From: an uncultured Methanomassiliicoccales archaeon
Lineage (GTDB): Archaea; Thermoplasmatota; Thermoplasmata; Methanomassiliicoccales; Methanomethylophilaceae
DNA: 64,000 bases
Assembly: GCA_949292635.1 (NCBI GenBank)
Contig: CASEZY010000004.1
Span: forward strand, 62,001 to 126,000
Reading direction: 5' to 3'
Shown here: positions 33,917 to 42,488 of the stretch, piece after piece
How positions within the stretch are numbered: position 1 is the first letter of the stretch
How the letters are laid out: each line of letters opens with the position of its first letter
Position numbers and translations under genes: made by a program
The notes under the pieces: generated by a model
What the model was told of the DNA's origin: nothing
The model's input: only the letters and a program-made list of their open reading frames with translations
Databases searched by the model: none

Positions 33917-35197
33917 TCAATCCCTCAGAGCAGTTATCGGAATCACATATACCCCGTCATCCCGACGGTAGAAGCTCGTCTCCATGCCACTGACCACCCC
34001 TAGGACGGAAGGCATCCTGCGGACTCCTTTGGAATCCATGTAGTCCCTGATGCTCAAGAGGTTCTCCGCCGCAGCATCCGTCTGATGGCTGCCGAGTTTT
34101 ATCTCGAAGGCACCCCATTTTCCGTCAGGCATCTCCACCACCGCATCGATCTCCCTACCGGAAGCATCGCGGTAATGGTACAGATTCCCTCCCGACGCAC
34201 GGGCATATATCTGGAGGTCGCGTTCGCACATAGCTTCGAACAGCAGACCGAAATAATTCAGATCGCCCATTAGCTTGTCCGTGGTCATACCCATGGCGGC
34301 CGCCGATAGAGCGGGATCGGTAAGATGTCTCTTTGGAGACTTCCCGACCCTGACCTCAGACCTGTAATTGGGGTCGAACGCAGGCTGATCCTCGATCAGG
34401 AAGAGCCGCTCCATGGCACCCCGGTAGGAATCCAACGTGCGGCCGTCGATCCGCGACTCGCCAAATTCATCCATGTCCTTCGCGATCTTGGTGTCCGTAG
34501 CCAATGTGCTCTCGTTCCTGGCATATGAGCGGATGAACATCTCCACCTTCTTCTTCGACCTGGAACGTGGTTCACCGGAGGACACGTCCCTGACGGCCAT
34601 CTCCAGATACACCTTTGATGCGGAGATGGCATCCTCGACCTTCAGATCGATGTTGGAGGGCCATCCTCCCCTAAGCGTCAACTCCATCAGACTCTGCAGC
34701 TCACACCTCTCCAAGGAGATCATGTTCTCTGGTGACGACTGGAAAAGGGATCTGAGAGACACCTTACCGCTGGAATCCCCGGATTCGAAGAGGGACATGG
34801 TGCGCATCTGCAGCGTACCGATCCTGCCGATCCCGCTGTGATGAATGCCTTTCTTGACGGGTGTGGATGAACCTGTGAGGATGAACCTGCCCCTCTCCCT
34901 GCTTTCATCGACTATGGACCTCGTAGCGTCCCAGATGGAAGGTATCTCCTGCCACTCATCGATCAAACGGGGAGTATCGCCGTCGAAGATTCTGCGGATG
35001 TCCAACCTAGCCAATAATGCGCTGTTATCGTCTCTAGGGTCGGCCAGGAAGACAGCGCTGTTGCATTGGTTCATGGAGGCCCATGTCTTCCCGCAGAATC
35101 TGGGGCCCTCCACGCATACGGCCCCGAATGTCCTGAGGTAGTCGCCTATCTTGGCATCCACCAGTCTCGGCCTGTAACCATCGGGTGTGAGTGTCAT
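33917..35197 (-). CDS. AAA+ ATPase with C-terminal DUF4143/nuclease-like domain
   Basis: This is a 426-aa protein. Walker A is GPRFCGKTWA, Walker B is RLIDEWQEIPSIWDA, and the C-terminal domain has GREIDAVVEM...AFEIKLGSHQ. It is a paralogue of 5183-6457, sharing IDEWQ-x-IP-x-IWDA and MRTMSL-x-ESG. On the minus strand its start at 35197 is about 31 bp after a TATA-like ttttatatc that ends a set of 23-bp repeats. Role unknown. Confidence 0.88.
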   Translation of the reverse strand: MTLTPDGYRPRLVDAKIGDYLRTFGAVCVEGPRFCGKTWASMNQCNSAVFLADPRDDNSALLARLDIRRIFDGDTPRLIDEWQEIPSIWDATRSIVDESRERGRFILTGSSTPVKKGIHHSGIGRIGTLQMRTMSLFESGDSSGKVSLRSLFQSSPENMISLERCELQSLMELTLRGGWPSNIDLKVEDAISASKVYLEMAVRDVSSGEPRSRSKKKVEMFIRSYARNESTLATDTKIAKDMDEFGESRIDGRTLDSYRGAMERLFLIEDQPAFDPNYRSEVRVGKSPKRHLTDPALSAAAMGMTTDKLMGDLNYFGLLFEAMCERDLQIYARASGGNLYHYRDASGREIDAVVEMPDGKWGAFEIKLGSHQTDAAAENLLSIRDYMDSKGVRRMPSVLGVVSGMETSFYRRDDGVYVIPITALRD

Positions 35198-35230
35198 GTC
35201 CTTATGATCCAGATGTGTTCACTTGATATA

Positions 35231-35314
35231 AAATGTAGGTAATTTCCAAAATAAAATGTAGGTAATTTCCAAAATAAAATGTAGGTAATTTCCAAAATAA
35301 AATGTAGGTAATTA
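35231..35314. repeat. Four 23-bp direct repeats abutting the TATA box of the ATPase gene to the left
   Basis: ATGTAGGTAATT begins at 35233, 35256, 35279 and 35302, exactly 23 bp apart, separated by TCCAAAATAAA. Read leftward, the repeat nearest the gene fuses into ttttatatc, the TATA box of the minus-strand ATPase. This is the same arrangement as at 5088-5155, whose period is 24 bp and whose downstream ATPase is a paralogue. Confidence 0.85.
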
Positions 35315-35383
35315 CAGGAACAATGCCTTTCAGAAGGACCCGAACAACGACGCCATCATCCGATGGCCGCCCTGACCGAACGC

Positions 35384-35857
35384 TCAGAGGCTGTCCATCC
35401 GCTTCAGCACATCTATGGCATCCTGGAAACCCTGGGCGGCGGACCTTTGGAACCATTCCCTCGCCTTGGCCTCGTCCCTCTCCAGCCCGGATCCGTAGAG
35501 GTAGCAGTCGCCGATGATGTACTGGGCGTCGGGCCTTCCCGCCTCGGCGGCCTTCATGTACCACCTGACCGCCTCCTCCTTGGACAGGGGGACACCGTCG
35601 CCGGCGTCATAGCACACCGCCAGGGAGAACTGTCCGTCCCGGCTGCCACCCTCTGCGGCCTTCTTGTACCACTCGACCGCCTTCTCCACGGAGCGCGCCA
35701 CACCCATGCCGCCGTCGTAGCACGCACCGAGCGCGAATTGAGCGTCGGCGTGCCCTTCCTCGGCGGCGTAGGTGAACCACTTGACGGCCTCGGCGAACAG
35801 TTCCTCGTCCTGCAGGCACTTGATACCCATGGCAAAGCACTCGTCGGGTGTGAGCAT
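35384..35857 (-). CDS. Sel1-repeat protein
   Basis: This 157-aa protein is made of about four Sel1 repeats of 36 residues, with the A-x-x-W-Y/F-x-x-A-A-x-x-G-x-x-D-A-Q pattern (AVEWYKKAAEGGSRDGQ, AVRWYMKAAEAGRPDAQ, AREWFQRSAAQGFQDA). The repeats form an alpha solenoid for protein-protein binding. There is no signal peptide, so it is probably cytosolic. Partner unknown; it may be linked to the CARF gene that diverges from it. Confidence 0.9.
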   Translation of the reverse strand: MLTPDECFAMGIKCLQDEELFAEAVKWFTYAAEEGHADAQFALGACYDGGMGVARSVEKAVEWYKKAAEGGSRDGQFSLAVCYDAGDGVPLSKEEAVRWYMKAAEAGRPDAQYIIGDCYLYGSGLERDEAKAREWFQRSAAQGFQDAIDVLKRMDSL

Positions 35858-35915
35858 GCATCCCGTATGAAGATGCGGGGATAATCACTTATCGTTGACA
35901 CCGAACACTTGACTG

Positions 35916-35939
35916 TAATATCACTAATATGAGATATTA
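35916..35939. promoter_or_regulatory. Palindromic operator candidate before the CARF-wHTH gene
   Basis: TAATATC at 35916-35922 and GATATTA at 35933-35939 form a perfect 7-bp dyad with a 10-bp spacer. It lies just upstream of the TATA box tttataaa (35948-35955) of the CARF-wHTH gene, a good place for autoregulation. Confidence 0.6.
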
Positions 35940-35988
35940 TTGAAATGTTTATAAACCAGCGATGTATCTATGATTACGAGGTATTGAA

Positions 35989-36798
35989 ATGTCATCGGGC
36001 AGGAAAGAGAGAGTGGTCATCTCGTGCGTCACGTTCGAGGTGGAGAAGGTAGTGGAGCCGGTGAAGTACTATCAGGCCACCAGGGCCCACATCATCCACT
36101 ATCAGAAGGAGGGTGTGAAGAGCGCCGAGATGTACGGCGAGTTCTACGACCGCGTATGCGACCGCATCCGCGGTGAGGCGAAGATCGATGTGGACATCAT
36201 CGAGCACCAGGAGAGGGTCACCGACTTCAGCGAGATGCTCAGGGTGATGCTGCAGATCATCGACGATGAGCAACGTGCCGGGGACTGCGAGATCTACGTG
36301 AACATATCATCCGGGACCCCGGAGTACGCCGCCGCAGCGACCGTGGCGTCCATGCTGTCCCCCGGCACCATGGCGTTCTCCGTCGGCGTGGAGGAGTACA
36401 CCATCGACGACGACACCATCAGGGACATCTTCTACAAGGACGGCAACCCCGTGGGCATGGCATCCTCCGTGTTCCCGCCCAGGATGCTGCCGGACTACAG
36501 CTTCGACCGTCCCCCGGAGTATCTTGTGAGGGCGCTCAGGCTGTTCGAGGCCAGGACCAGCGCCAGGGAGAGCGTCAGCAGCGCCGTGATGGCCGACATC
36601 ATGAGGGACATGGGCATCTGGCTGAGGGACATGCCGGGAGAGGCCAGCAGAAAACAGTCCGATGCGGTGAACTACCACAGGGACTACGTCCAGAAGTGGC
36701 TGGCCAACGGCTGGATCGTCAAGGACGACGTGCGCAGGAGGTATCTTGTCACGGAAAAGGGGATGAACGTCATCGGCACCTTCTACATCGACTCATAG
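35989..36798 (+). CDS. CARF-domain protein with C-terminal winged helix
   Basis: This is a 269-aa protein. The N-terminal Rossmann-like domain has VNISSGTPEYAAAATVASML (about residues 103-122), the nucleotide-binding loop region of CARF domains, as in Csa3 and HFX_2341-type regulators. The C-terminal 80 residues form a winged helix ending WLANGWIVKDDVRRRYLVTEKG. It probably senses a cyclic oligoadenylate or other nucleotide and controls transcription. No CRISPR array or cas gene is in the window. GAGGT precedes the ATG. Its end overlaps the convergent sbcC by 6 bp. Confidence 0.75.
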   Translation: MSSGRKERVVISCVTFEVEKVVEPVKYYQATRAHIIHYQKEGVKSAEMYGEFYDRVCDRIRGEAKIDVDIIEHQERVTDFSEMLRVMLQIIDDEQRAGDCEIYVNISSGTPEYAAAATVASMLSPGTMAFSVGVEEYTIDDDTIRDIFYKDGNPVGMASSVFPPRMLPDYSFDRPPEYLVRALRLFEARTSARESVSSAVMADIMRDMGIWLRDMPGEASRKQSDAVNYHRDYVQKWLANGWIVKDDVRRRYLVTEKGMNVIGTFYIDS

Positions 36799-39700
36799 GT
36801 CGAGTGACACCGTGCTTCCCCCCTTGGGGGACACCGTCACCAACATCTTTCTGTCTATGCGCTCCTTGAGCTCGGCGACGTGGGAGATGATGCCCACCAG
36901 GCACTTCCCGTCGCTGAGCTCCTCCAACACCTTCAGCGCGTTGTTCAACGAGTCGCGATCGAGGGAACCGAATCCCTCATCGATGAACAGGGTGTCTATG
37001 CGCACACCCCCGCTCATGGCCTGAACGGCATCCGATAACCCTAATGCGAGCGCCAGCGCCGCCATGAAGGACTCCCCGCCGGAGAGGGTCTCCGACGAAC
37101 GGGAGAGTCCTGTCTGCGCATCGTGAACATCCAGATCCAATCCCGTGTAGGACCTGCGGTCCTCCGAGGCCCTGCGGATCTCCAGTGTGTAGCGGCCGTC
37201 GGTCATCACCCTCAGACGGCGGTTGGCGAACGCGAGAACGCGTTTGAAATACTCCGCTTGAACGATGGTCTCGAACGAACGCTTGTCCGAGCCGCCGATG
37301 GCAACGTCGTATATGGGTTTCAATTCGGAGATCCGTTGGGCGGCGGTGTGCATGTCAGCCTCCGCTCCTTCCAGATCCTTCAGCACCCTCCTGTTGATGT
37401 CGATGCGGGTGCGGACCGCATTCTCGGAGACTCTCGCATCTTCGACGGATTGATTCGCTTCTGCGATCTCGATCTCCAGGGATTCGGTCTCCACCGGACT
37501 CTTGCCGGCCACCGCCTTCCGCAGGGAGTCGTGTTTGGAGGTCAGCGAGGCTACGGTGCTGCGGTGCTTGGAGACCGTGTCGTCAAGAGTCTTGGCCTCT
37601 TCACCAAGGTCCTTGGACCCGAGGAAATCCTCAAGTGCCAGCTGTTTGGATCTCAGCGTCTCGGTGAAGGCTTCGACAGCCTCTTGTGAATCCTTCTTGG
37701 CACCCTCCAGCTCGGAAATCTTACCGGTAAGCTGCTTCTCGTTGGTGTCGATGCGGGAACGCACCGATGTGAGTGCGGAATTGGCCTCGTCGATACGTTT
37801 CTTGATATATGCGGCGGCTGCCCGGAGCCTGTTGATCTCCGCCCACTGTTCTTCGGAGGATTCGAACCTGGTCTGGGCCCTGAGCTCCTCCAGCGCCTTC
37901 CTCTCGATCTCCAGCGAACCCTTCGTTTTGGAGATCTGGTTCTCGTACAGAGTGAGTTCTTCGGTGACGGAGGCGAGTTCCTCATCGATCTTCGGGAACT
38001 CGCCGTTGATCCGATCGATGCGGTCGGAGATGTTCTTCAATATGAGCTGCCGCTTCTGCAGGTCATCGAGTTTCGTACCGTTGAGTTCCAATTGCTCCTT
38101 GACGGCCGACTCCATGGCATCATAATCCCTAAGATCCGCAAGACCCAGATCCGCACATCTGGCGATGGCGTTGGCGAGCTTCTCGGATGCTTTGGCCTTG
38201 GCGGCCTCCGCGTTCGATGTCGCTGAACGGTAATCTCCGTCTGCCTCATCCCTGGACTTCTTCAACAACCTCAGACGGGCCTCGTCCACCGTCCCCGGTG
38301 CCAGTTCCGCCTTCTTGGGATGGTGCACCGAACCGCAGACGGGACAGGGTTCGCCGTCCTCCAGCCGGGAGGCCAATATGCCCGCTTGGGAAGCGTAGAA
38401 CGACGCCTCCGCCTCGTTGTATGCGGTGTCGGCGGCGTTCTTGGCATTCAGAGCCTCGCCCTCTCTGCGAACGGCGTCCGCGGCTTGAGCGGAGGCCTTC
38501 CTTCCCTCCAGAATCGCCATGGAAAGTGACCGCAGGTTCTCGCCGCGGACCCTCTCCTCCTTGATCTTGGCCTCGGTGACCTTGAGGTCCTCCTTGGCGC
38601 TCTGATTCTCCTTGAGATAGGCGCGATTCTCAACCACCTTCTGTTCCAGGTTCTGCTTGAGAGAGCTGGCGGAACGCGCCTCACCCTCCATGGACTCCAG
38701 ATTGGCGGTGCCGGAGGATATCTCCTTCTCCTTCTCCTGGATCTGCAGGAAGATGCCGCGCTGTGATTCCAACACAGACGCCTGGGAGGACATATCCTCC
38801 ATCGACTCTCTTCCCTCCTCCGCCATCTTGAGATTCTCGACGAATTCAGATTCACGTTCCCGGTCGTTTACAATCCTCTCTTGGAGGGTGACGATCTCCC
38901 TCTCCAACCTGGAGACGTTCTCCTTGGAATTCTCCGCTCTCAGATAGGCAGGGACGGCCGAGACGGCCAGGGAGATCCTCTTGGACCTGGCTTCCATCTC
39001 CTCGATCTCGGGCTGCTTGGCCTCAAGACCCTCCAGCTCCGTAACCGTCTTATCGAGGTCAGCGAACAGTCCGTTTATGCCGTCGGCATCGGACTTCCTC
39101 GCCTCAAGTTTAGCCAGGGACTCGTTGGCCTCGCGTGTCTTCGCTTCCAGCGATGACAGCTGTGCCAGATCCCTTTGATTCATACCATCGATCAACGACT
39201 TCAGCTCCGGGGCGAAGATGGTTCTGCCCTTCATGTCGTCGAGAACGGCAAGGTCCTCCTCGGTACCGGACACACGGGATGCTATGCCCTTCAGCACGTC
39301 GTTGTGCCTGTTGTAGTCGCCGACCGCCTGATTGTATTCTCCCCTGACCCTATCCTGGAACTGCCTGATGGGCTCGGTGGAGAACACCGAGCGGAACAGT
39401 TCCTCCCTGTCCCGGGTGCTGGAGCTGAGGATCTTGCGGAATTCCCCCTGGGCGATCATCACCGTCTGGCGCCACTGTTTGATATCGAGGCCCAGGATGT
39501 CCCTGATGGCATCGTCCACCTCCTTCCTCTTGGTGCAATGGATGTTCGGACCCTGAAGGTCGTCCTCTCTGGGCTGCTTTGTCTCTCCGGAACCGCGCTG
39601 CTTGGGGCGCATCTGCTCCGGGCTGCGGGTTATGGTGTAATGCAAACCATTGCTCTCGAACTCCAGGGTGACGAAGGTCTTGGTATCAGGGGATGCGAAA

Positions 39701-39903
39701 TCGCTGCGTATGCCCCTGACCTCCCGCTCTCCGCTCTTCTCCCCGTACAAAGCGTAGGTGATCGCGTCGAAGATCGAGGTCTTGCCGGCGCCGGTGTCCC
39801 CGGTGACCAGGAACAGCCCGCTGTTCCCGAAGCCGGTGAAATCGATGACCTCGCGGCCCGCGTAGGGCCCGAATGCGGACACGATGAGTTTGATAGGCCT
39901 CAT
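36793..39903 (-). CDS. sbcC: SbcC/Rad50-type DNA repair ATPase
   Basis: This is a 1036-aa SMC-like protein. An N-terminal Walker A (TGDTGAGKTSIFDAI) is followed by long coiled coils, with a zinc hook CPVCGS near residue 520. The C-terminal lobe has LSGGESFMAALALALGLSD and Walker B IDTLFIDEGFGSLD. With SbcD it forms the double-strand-break-processing complex that opens hairpins and trims blocked ends. The hook form CPVCG-S-x-H-H is SbcC-like rather than classical archaeal Rad50. It overlaps sbcD by 4 bp. Confidence 0.93.
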   Translation of the reverse strand: MRPIKLIVSAFGPYAGREVIDFTGFGNSGLFLVTGDTGAGKTSIFDAITYALYGEKSGEREVRGIRSDFASPDTKTFVTLEFESNGLHYTITRSPEQMRPKQRGSGETKQPREDDLQGPNIHCTKRKEVDDAIRDILGLDIKQWRQTVMIAQGEFRKILSSSTRDREELFRSVFSTEPIRQFQDRVRGEYNQAVGDYNRHNDVLKGIASRVSGTEEDLAVLDDMKGRTIFAPELKSLIDGMNQRDLAQLSSLEAKTREANESLAKLEARKSDADGINGLFADLDKTVTELEGLEAKQPEIEEMEARSKRISLAVSAVPAYLRAENSKENVSRLEREIVTLQERIVNDRERESEFVENLKMAEEGRESMEDMSSQASVLESQRGIFLQIQEKEKEISSGTANLESMEGEARSASSLKQNLEQKVVENRAYLKENQSAKEDLKVTEAKIKEERVRGENLRSLSMAILEGRKASAQAADAVRREGEALNAKNAADTAYNEAEASFYASQAGILASRLEDGEPCPVCGSVHHPKKAELAPGTVDEARLRLLKKSRDEADGDYRSATSNAEAAKAKASEKLANAIARCADLGLADLRDYDAMESAVKEQLELNGTKLDDLQKRQLILKNISDRIDRINGEFPKIDEELASVTEELTLYENQISKTKGSLEIERKALEELRAQTRFESSEEQWAEINRLRAAAAYIKKRIDEANSALTSVRSRIDTNEKQLTGKISELEGAKKDSQEAVEAFTETLRSKQLALEDFLGSKDLGEEAKTLDDTVSKHRSTVASLTSKHDSLRKAVAGKSPVETESLEIEIAEANQSVEDARVSENAVRTRIDINRRVLKDLEGAEADMHTAAQRISELKPIYDVAIGGSDKRSFETIVQAEYFKRVLAFANRRLRVMTDGRYTLEIRRASEDRRSYTGLDLDVHDAQTGLSRSSETLSGGESFMAALALALGLSDAVQAMSGGVRIDTLFIDEGFGSLDRDSLNNALKVLEELSDGKCLVGIISHVAELKERIDRKMLVTVSPKGGSTVSLDL

Positions 39904-40988
39904 TGGTCCGCCTCCATGAGCCTTTGAACAGTGTTCATCTGGCTCTCCGTCAGTTCCGTCCCGGTCTTCTCCTCGAACACCTTGACGAAAAGCTCCATGG
40001 GATCCATCCTGTCAACCGGACCCACGTCGATATCCGAAGTCTCGATGAACGGCACCTCCATGGACACGGTGTTGGGATAAACCTCCCTGAGGCGGGCCAT
40101 GCCGTCGACGGGCTCCTCGGAGAGCACTGCGTAGATGAAGTCGTCCTTCCTCGGATCGTTCTTTCCGTGCTGGATGATGGATTCCACCGTACCGGTGAGC
40201 ACCCTCACGTCCCTCAGAGGTACCAACGGTATGGTGCTGACCGACACCTCTTCGCCTATGTCGATCAACGTAACGCTCTTCTCCCTGTCCGCCTCCGACT
40301 TGGAGTACTTCAGCGGGGAGCCGCAGTACCTGGCGTTGCCGATGGTCTGGGGGTTGTGTATATGACCCAGCGCAACGTAATCGAAGTCTTGGAACACCGA
40401 GACGAGCATGGAGTCCACGTTGCCAACGATGGCTGTCTCCGAGTCGCTGCGTTCGGCACCGATGACGAACTGATGGGCGAGGATGACCTTCCTTCCCGGA
40501 ACGACATCTGAATTCTCCAGCACAGCGGTGACGGCTTCTCCGTAGGAGTCGATCTCCTTGTCGGGGAGGAACCTGCGGACCATGCGGGGGTTCACAAATG
40601 GCAGCATGTACACCTCCACCGTCTCTCCGTCACGGGTGAGGGTATGGCGTTCCGCGATGCCGTGGAAGGGCTTGCACACATGGATGCCGTGGCTGGCGAA
40701 CATCTCTCCGCCGTAGCCCAGCTTCTGCGAGGAATCGTGATTGCCGGGGATCATGAACACCTGACAGTCCCTTTGGGAAAGCGATGTGAGGAAAGAGTCC
40801 AGCATCATCATGGACTCGTTACCGGGTGCGGAATTGTCGTAGACGTCCCCGGCGATCAGGACAGCGTCGGGATGTGTCTCATCAACAATATTCAGCATCT
40901 GATCGAGGATGTGCCTCTGATCCTCCTCCAGCGAGAACTCGTGCAGCCGTTTGCCAATGTGAAGGTCGGAGACGTGAAGGAACCTCAT
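39900..40988 (-). CDS. sbcD: SbcD/Mre11-type nuclease
   Basis: This 362-aa calcineurin-like phosphoesterase has the metal motifs HVSDLHIGK, AGDVYDN, PGNHDS, LAHQF and ALGHIHNPQ in order, followed by the capping domain. It is the Mn-dependent exo/endonuclease partner of SbcC. The ATG at 40988 is preferred over the GTG at 40997 because AGGGTG lies six bases before it. It is first in the leftward sbcDC operon. Confidence 0.93.
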   Translation of the reverse strand: MRFLHVSDLHIGKRLHEFSLEEDQRHILDQMLNIVDETHPDAVLIAGDVYDNSAPGNESMMMLDSFLTSLSQRDCQVFMIPGNHDSSQKLGYGGEMFASHGIHVCKPFHGIAERHTLTRDGETVEVYMLPFVNPRMVRRFLPDKEIDSYGEAVTAVLENSDVVPGRKVILAHQFVIGAERSDSETAIVGNVDSMLVSVFQDFDYVALGHIHNPQTIGNARYCGSPLKYSKSEADREKSVTLIDIGEEVSVSTIPLVPLRDVRVLTGTVESIIQHGKNDPRKDDFIYAVLSEEPVDGMARLREVYPNTVSMEVPFIETSDIDVGPVDRMDPMELFVKVFEEKTGTELTESQMNTVQRLMEADQ

Positions 40989-41108
40989 CTTGTGCACCCT
41001 GTTTCTTCTTGTCGGCGATAGAAGATAAATCTATGCCTTCCCGGAGGTCGTGACGACATGACAGGATTCGTCGTCAGAGAATGTGCCAGCATTAAAATCA
41101 GTATTTAA

Positions 41109-41138
41109 ATTTGCAAGATCTGCAGTCGCACTGCAAAT
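41109..41138. other. Dyad-symmetric element in the sbcD-nucleotidyltransferase gap
   Basis: ATTTGCA (41109-41115) and TGCAAAT (41132-41138) are perfect complements, and inside them TGCAG and CTGCA pair around TCGCA. It lies just beyond the 3' end of the leftward nucleotidyltransferase gene's upstream neighbour region and could be an operator for sbcDC or a terminator-like stem without a T-tract. Confidence 0.35.
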
Positions 41139-41160
41139 CTTTCAAAGGCGTTGTCGACCC

Positions 41161-41901
41161 TCACCACTTCTGCCGCACCGCATCCACGAAGGCCTTCTGA
41201 TATCCTTCCATGGAACCGATGTCGTATCTCCTTCCCTCGAGTATGTGGTGGTGCACCGCATCTCCCCGACGGGCGGCTAGACCGAAGGCTTCAGTGAGGC
41301 TAGCAGTGGGACGCTCCTTCAGTACGTCACCGAGGTGAGAGAACATGGACGGCTCCATTATGTAACGTCCGGCGACGGCGATCCCCTCGCCTTTGTGGTC
41401 TGCGGGCTTCTCCACAACGTCCGCCGCTCTGCAGGGATCGTCGGAGGATGGGATCACTATGCCGTACCTGTACGCTTCCGACTCAGGCACCCTCATGCAT
41501 CCGAGCCCGTTCCCCTCCGGGAAGGCGATGGCCATCTGCTTCAATCCGGGCACATCGGAGCGCAGGATATCATCTCCGAGGACCACGGCGCAGCGGTCCC
41601 TGCCGGCGAAGCCCTCCGCACATGCGATGGCGTCCCCCATGCCCCATCCCTCCCCCTGGAGGATGAATTCCATCCTGACGTCGCGGTACAGCGGGGACTC
41701 GCTCATCTGGATGTAGTCGCGGATGTCATCCGCCCGGTGCTTGAGCACAAAGGCTATCTCCCGGCAGCCGGAGGCTATCACCTCCTCAAGGATGTGGTCC
41801 AACGCCGTGCGGTCGCCCACGGGCAGCAGGGGCTTCAGCGTCACCGCGGTCAGCGGCAGCAGCTTCCTTCCGGTGCCGCCCACGGGCAGGATGGCCTTCA
41901 T
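41161..41901 (-). CDS. Sugar-1-phosphate nucleotidyltransferase
   Basis: This 246-aa protein has an N-terminal KAILPVGGTGRKLLPLT loop, the nucleotide-binding motif of glucose-1-phosphate thymidylyl- and uridylyltransferases, here with Lys where Arg is usual before LLPLT. LKPLLPVGDRTALDHILEEV, VVLGDDIL and VVEKPAD follow in the expected order. It makes an NDP-sugar for surface glycans. The start is at 41901 or 41907 (MGM-K). No lbH extension is present. Confidence 0.88.
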   Translation of the reverse strand: MKAILPVGGTGRKLLPLTAVTLKPLLPVGDRTALDHILEEVIASGCREIAFVLKHRADDIRDYIQMSESPLYRDVRMEFILQGEGWGMGDAIACAEGFAGRDRCAVVLGDDILRSDVPGLKQMAIAFPEGNGLGCMRVPESEAYRYGIVIPSSDDPCRAADVVEKPADHKGEGIAVAGRYIMEPSMFSHLGDVLKERPTASLTEAFGLAARRGDAVHHHILEGRRYDIGSMEGYQKAFVDAVRQKW

Positions 41902-42088
41902 GCCCATGTGATGGGGAAGGTGTTAGAAATGGTGTTCGGAGACACGGATGTACAAAAAGTTGCATAGTCCACAATAATATATACAAGCGGCATTGATTGA
42001 TTATTCAACCAAGGTGATCCCCCTGCGTACCGATGCCGAAGACCGTGCGAGATGCGTTCACAGAGACCGTTCCGGGATCGCCCTCGGC

Positions 42089-42331
42089 ATGGGGAAGCTC
42101 GCAATTCTTGCAATCGTGATCGCGGTCGCGATCGGTGCGGCGGTGTTCGTATTCTCACCGTCGGTCAATCACTATCAGGTGACTGTGGACGTGGAAGGGG
42201 ATGGCAGCGTCACCGGCACCGGGACATACGCGGAAGGTACCGAGGTGACACTGGTCGCCGTCGGTGGTAGCGAGGGATTCTTCAAATGGGGCGACGGTAG
42301 CAAGGATTCCACGTACACCTTCACCGTGTGA
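42089..42331 (+). CDS. Small membrane-anchored protein with one InlB-B-like repeat
   Basis: This 80-aa protein has a hydrophobic N-terminal helix (LAILAIVIAVAIGAAVFVF). One extracellular repeat of the InlB B type follows: YQVTVDVEGDGSVTGTGTYAEGTEVTL...FFKWGDGS. Family proteins normally carry several repeats or a large ectodomain, so this is likely the stub of a truncated surface protein. A short open segment after the stop (to 42393) encodes TIEEMREIVRAHKKQ-like sequence in another frame. Confidence 0.5.
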   Translation: MGKLAILAIVIAVAIGAAVFVFSPSVNHYQVTVDVEGDGSVTGTGTYAEGTEVTLVAVGGSEGFFKWGDGSKDSTYTFTV

Positions 42332-42488
42332 GGGATGATGTTCTGACAATCGAAGAAATGCGGGAGATTGTCAGAGCGCATAAGAAGCAGTAAACAACGA
42401 TAGTTCGGAACTCTTGTGATCCGATACCGTGTTACGGAAGATCCGCCGGATCACAAACGTTAAGATCACAGGATCTAGTAATCAAGTA

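Noticed and set aside
35202-35564. 120-codon frame on the minus strand
   Set aside because: It is an out-of-frame shadow of the Sel1 gene that reads on through the AT-rich repeats.
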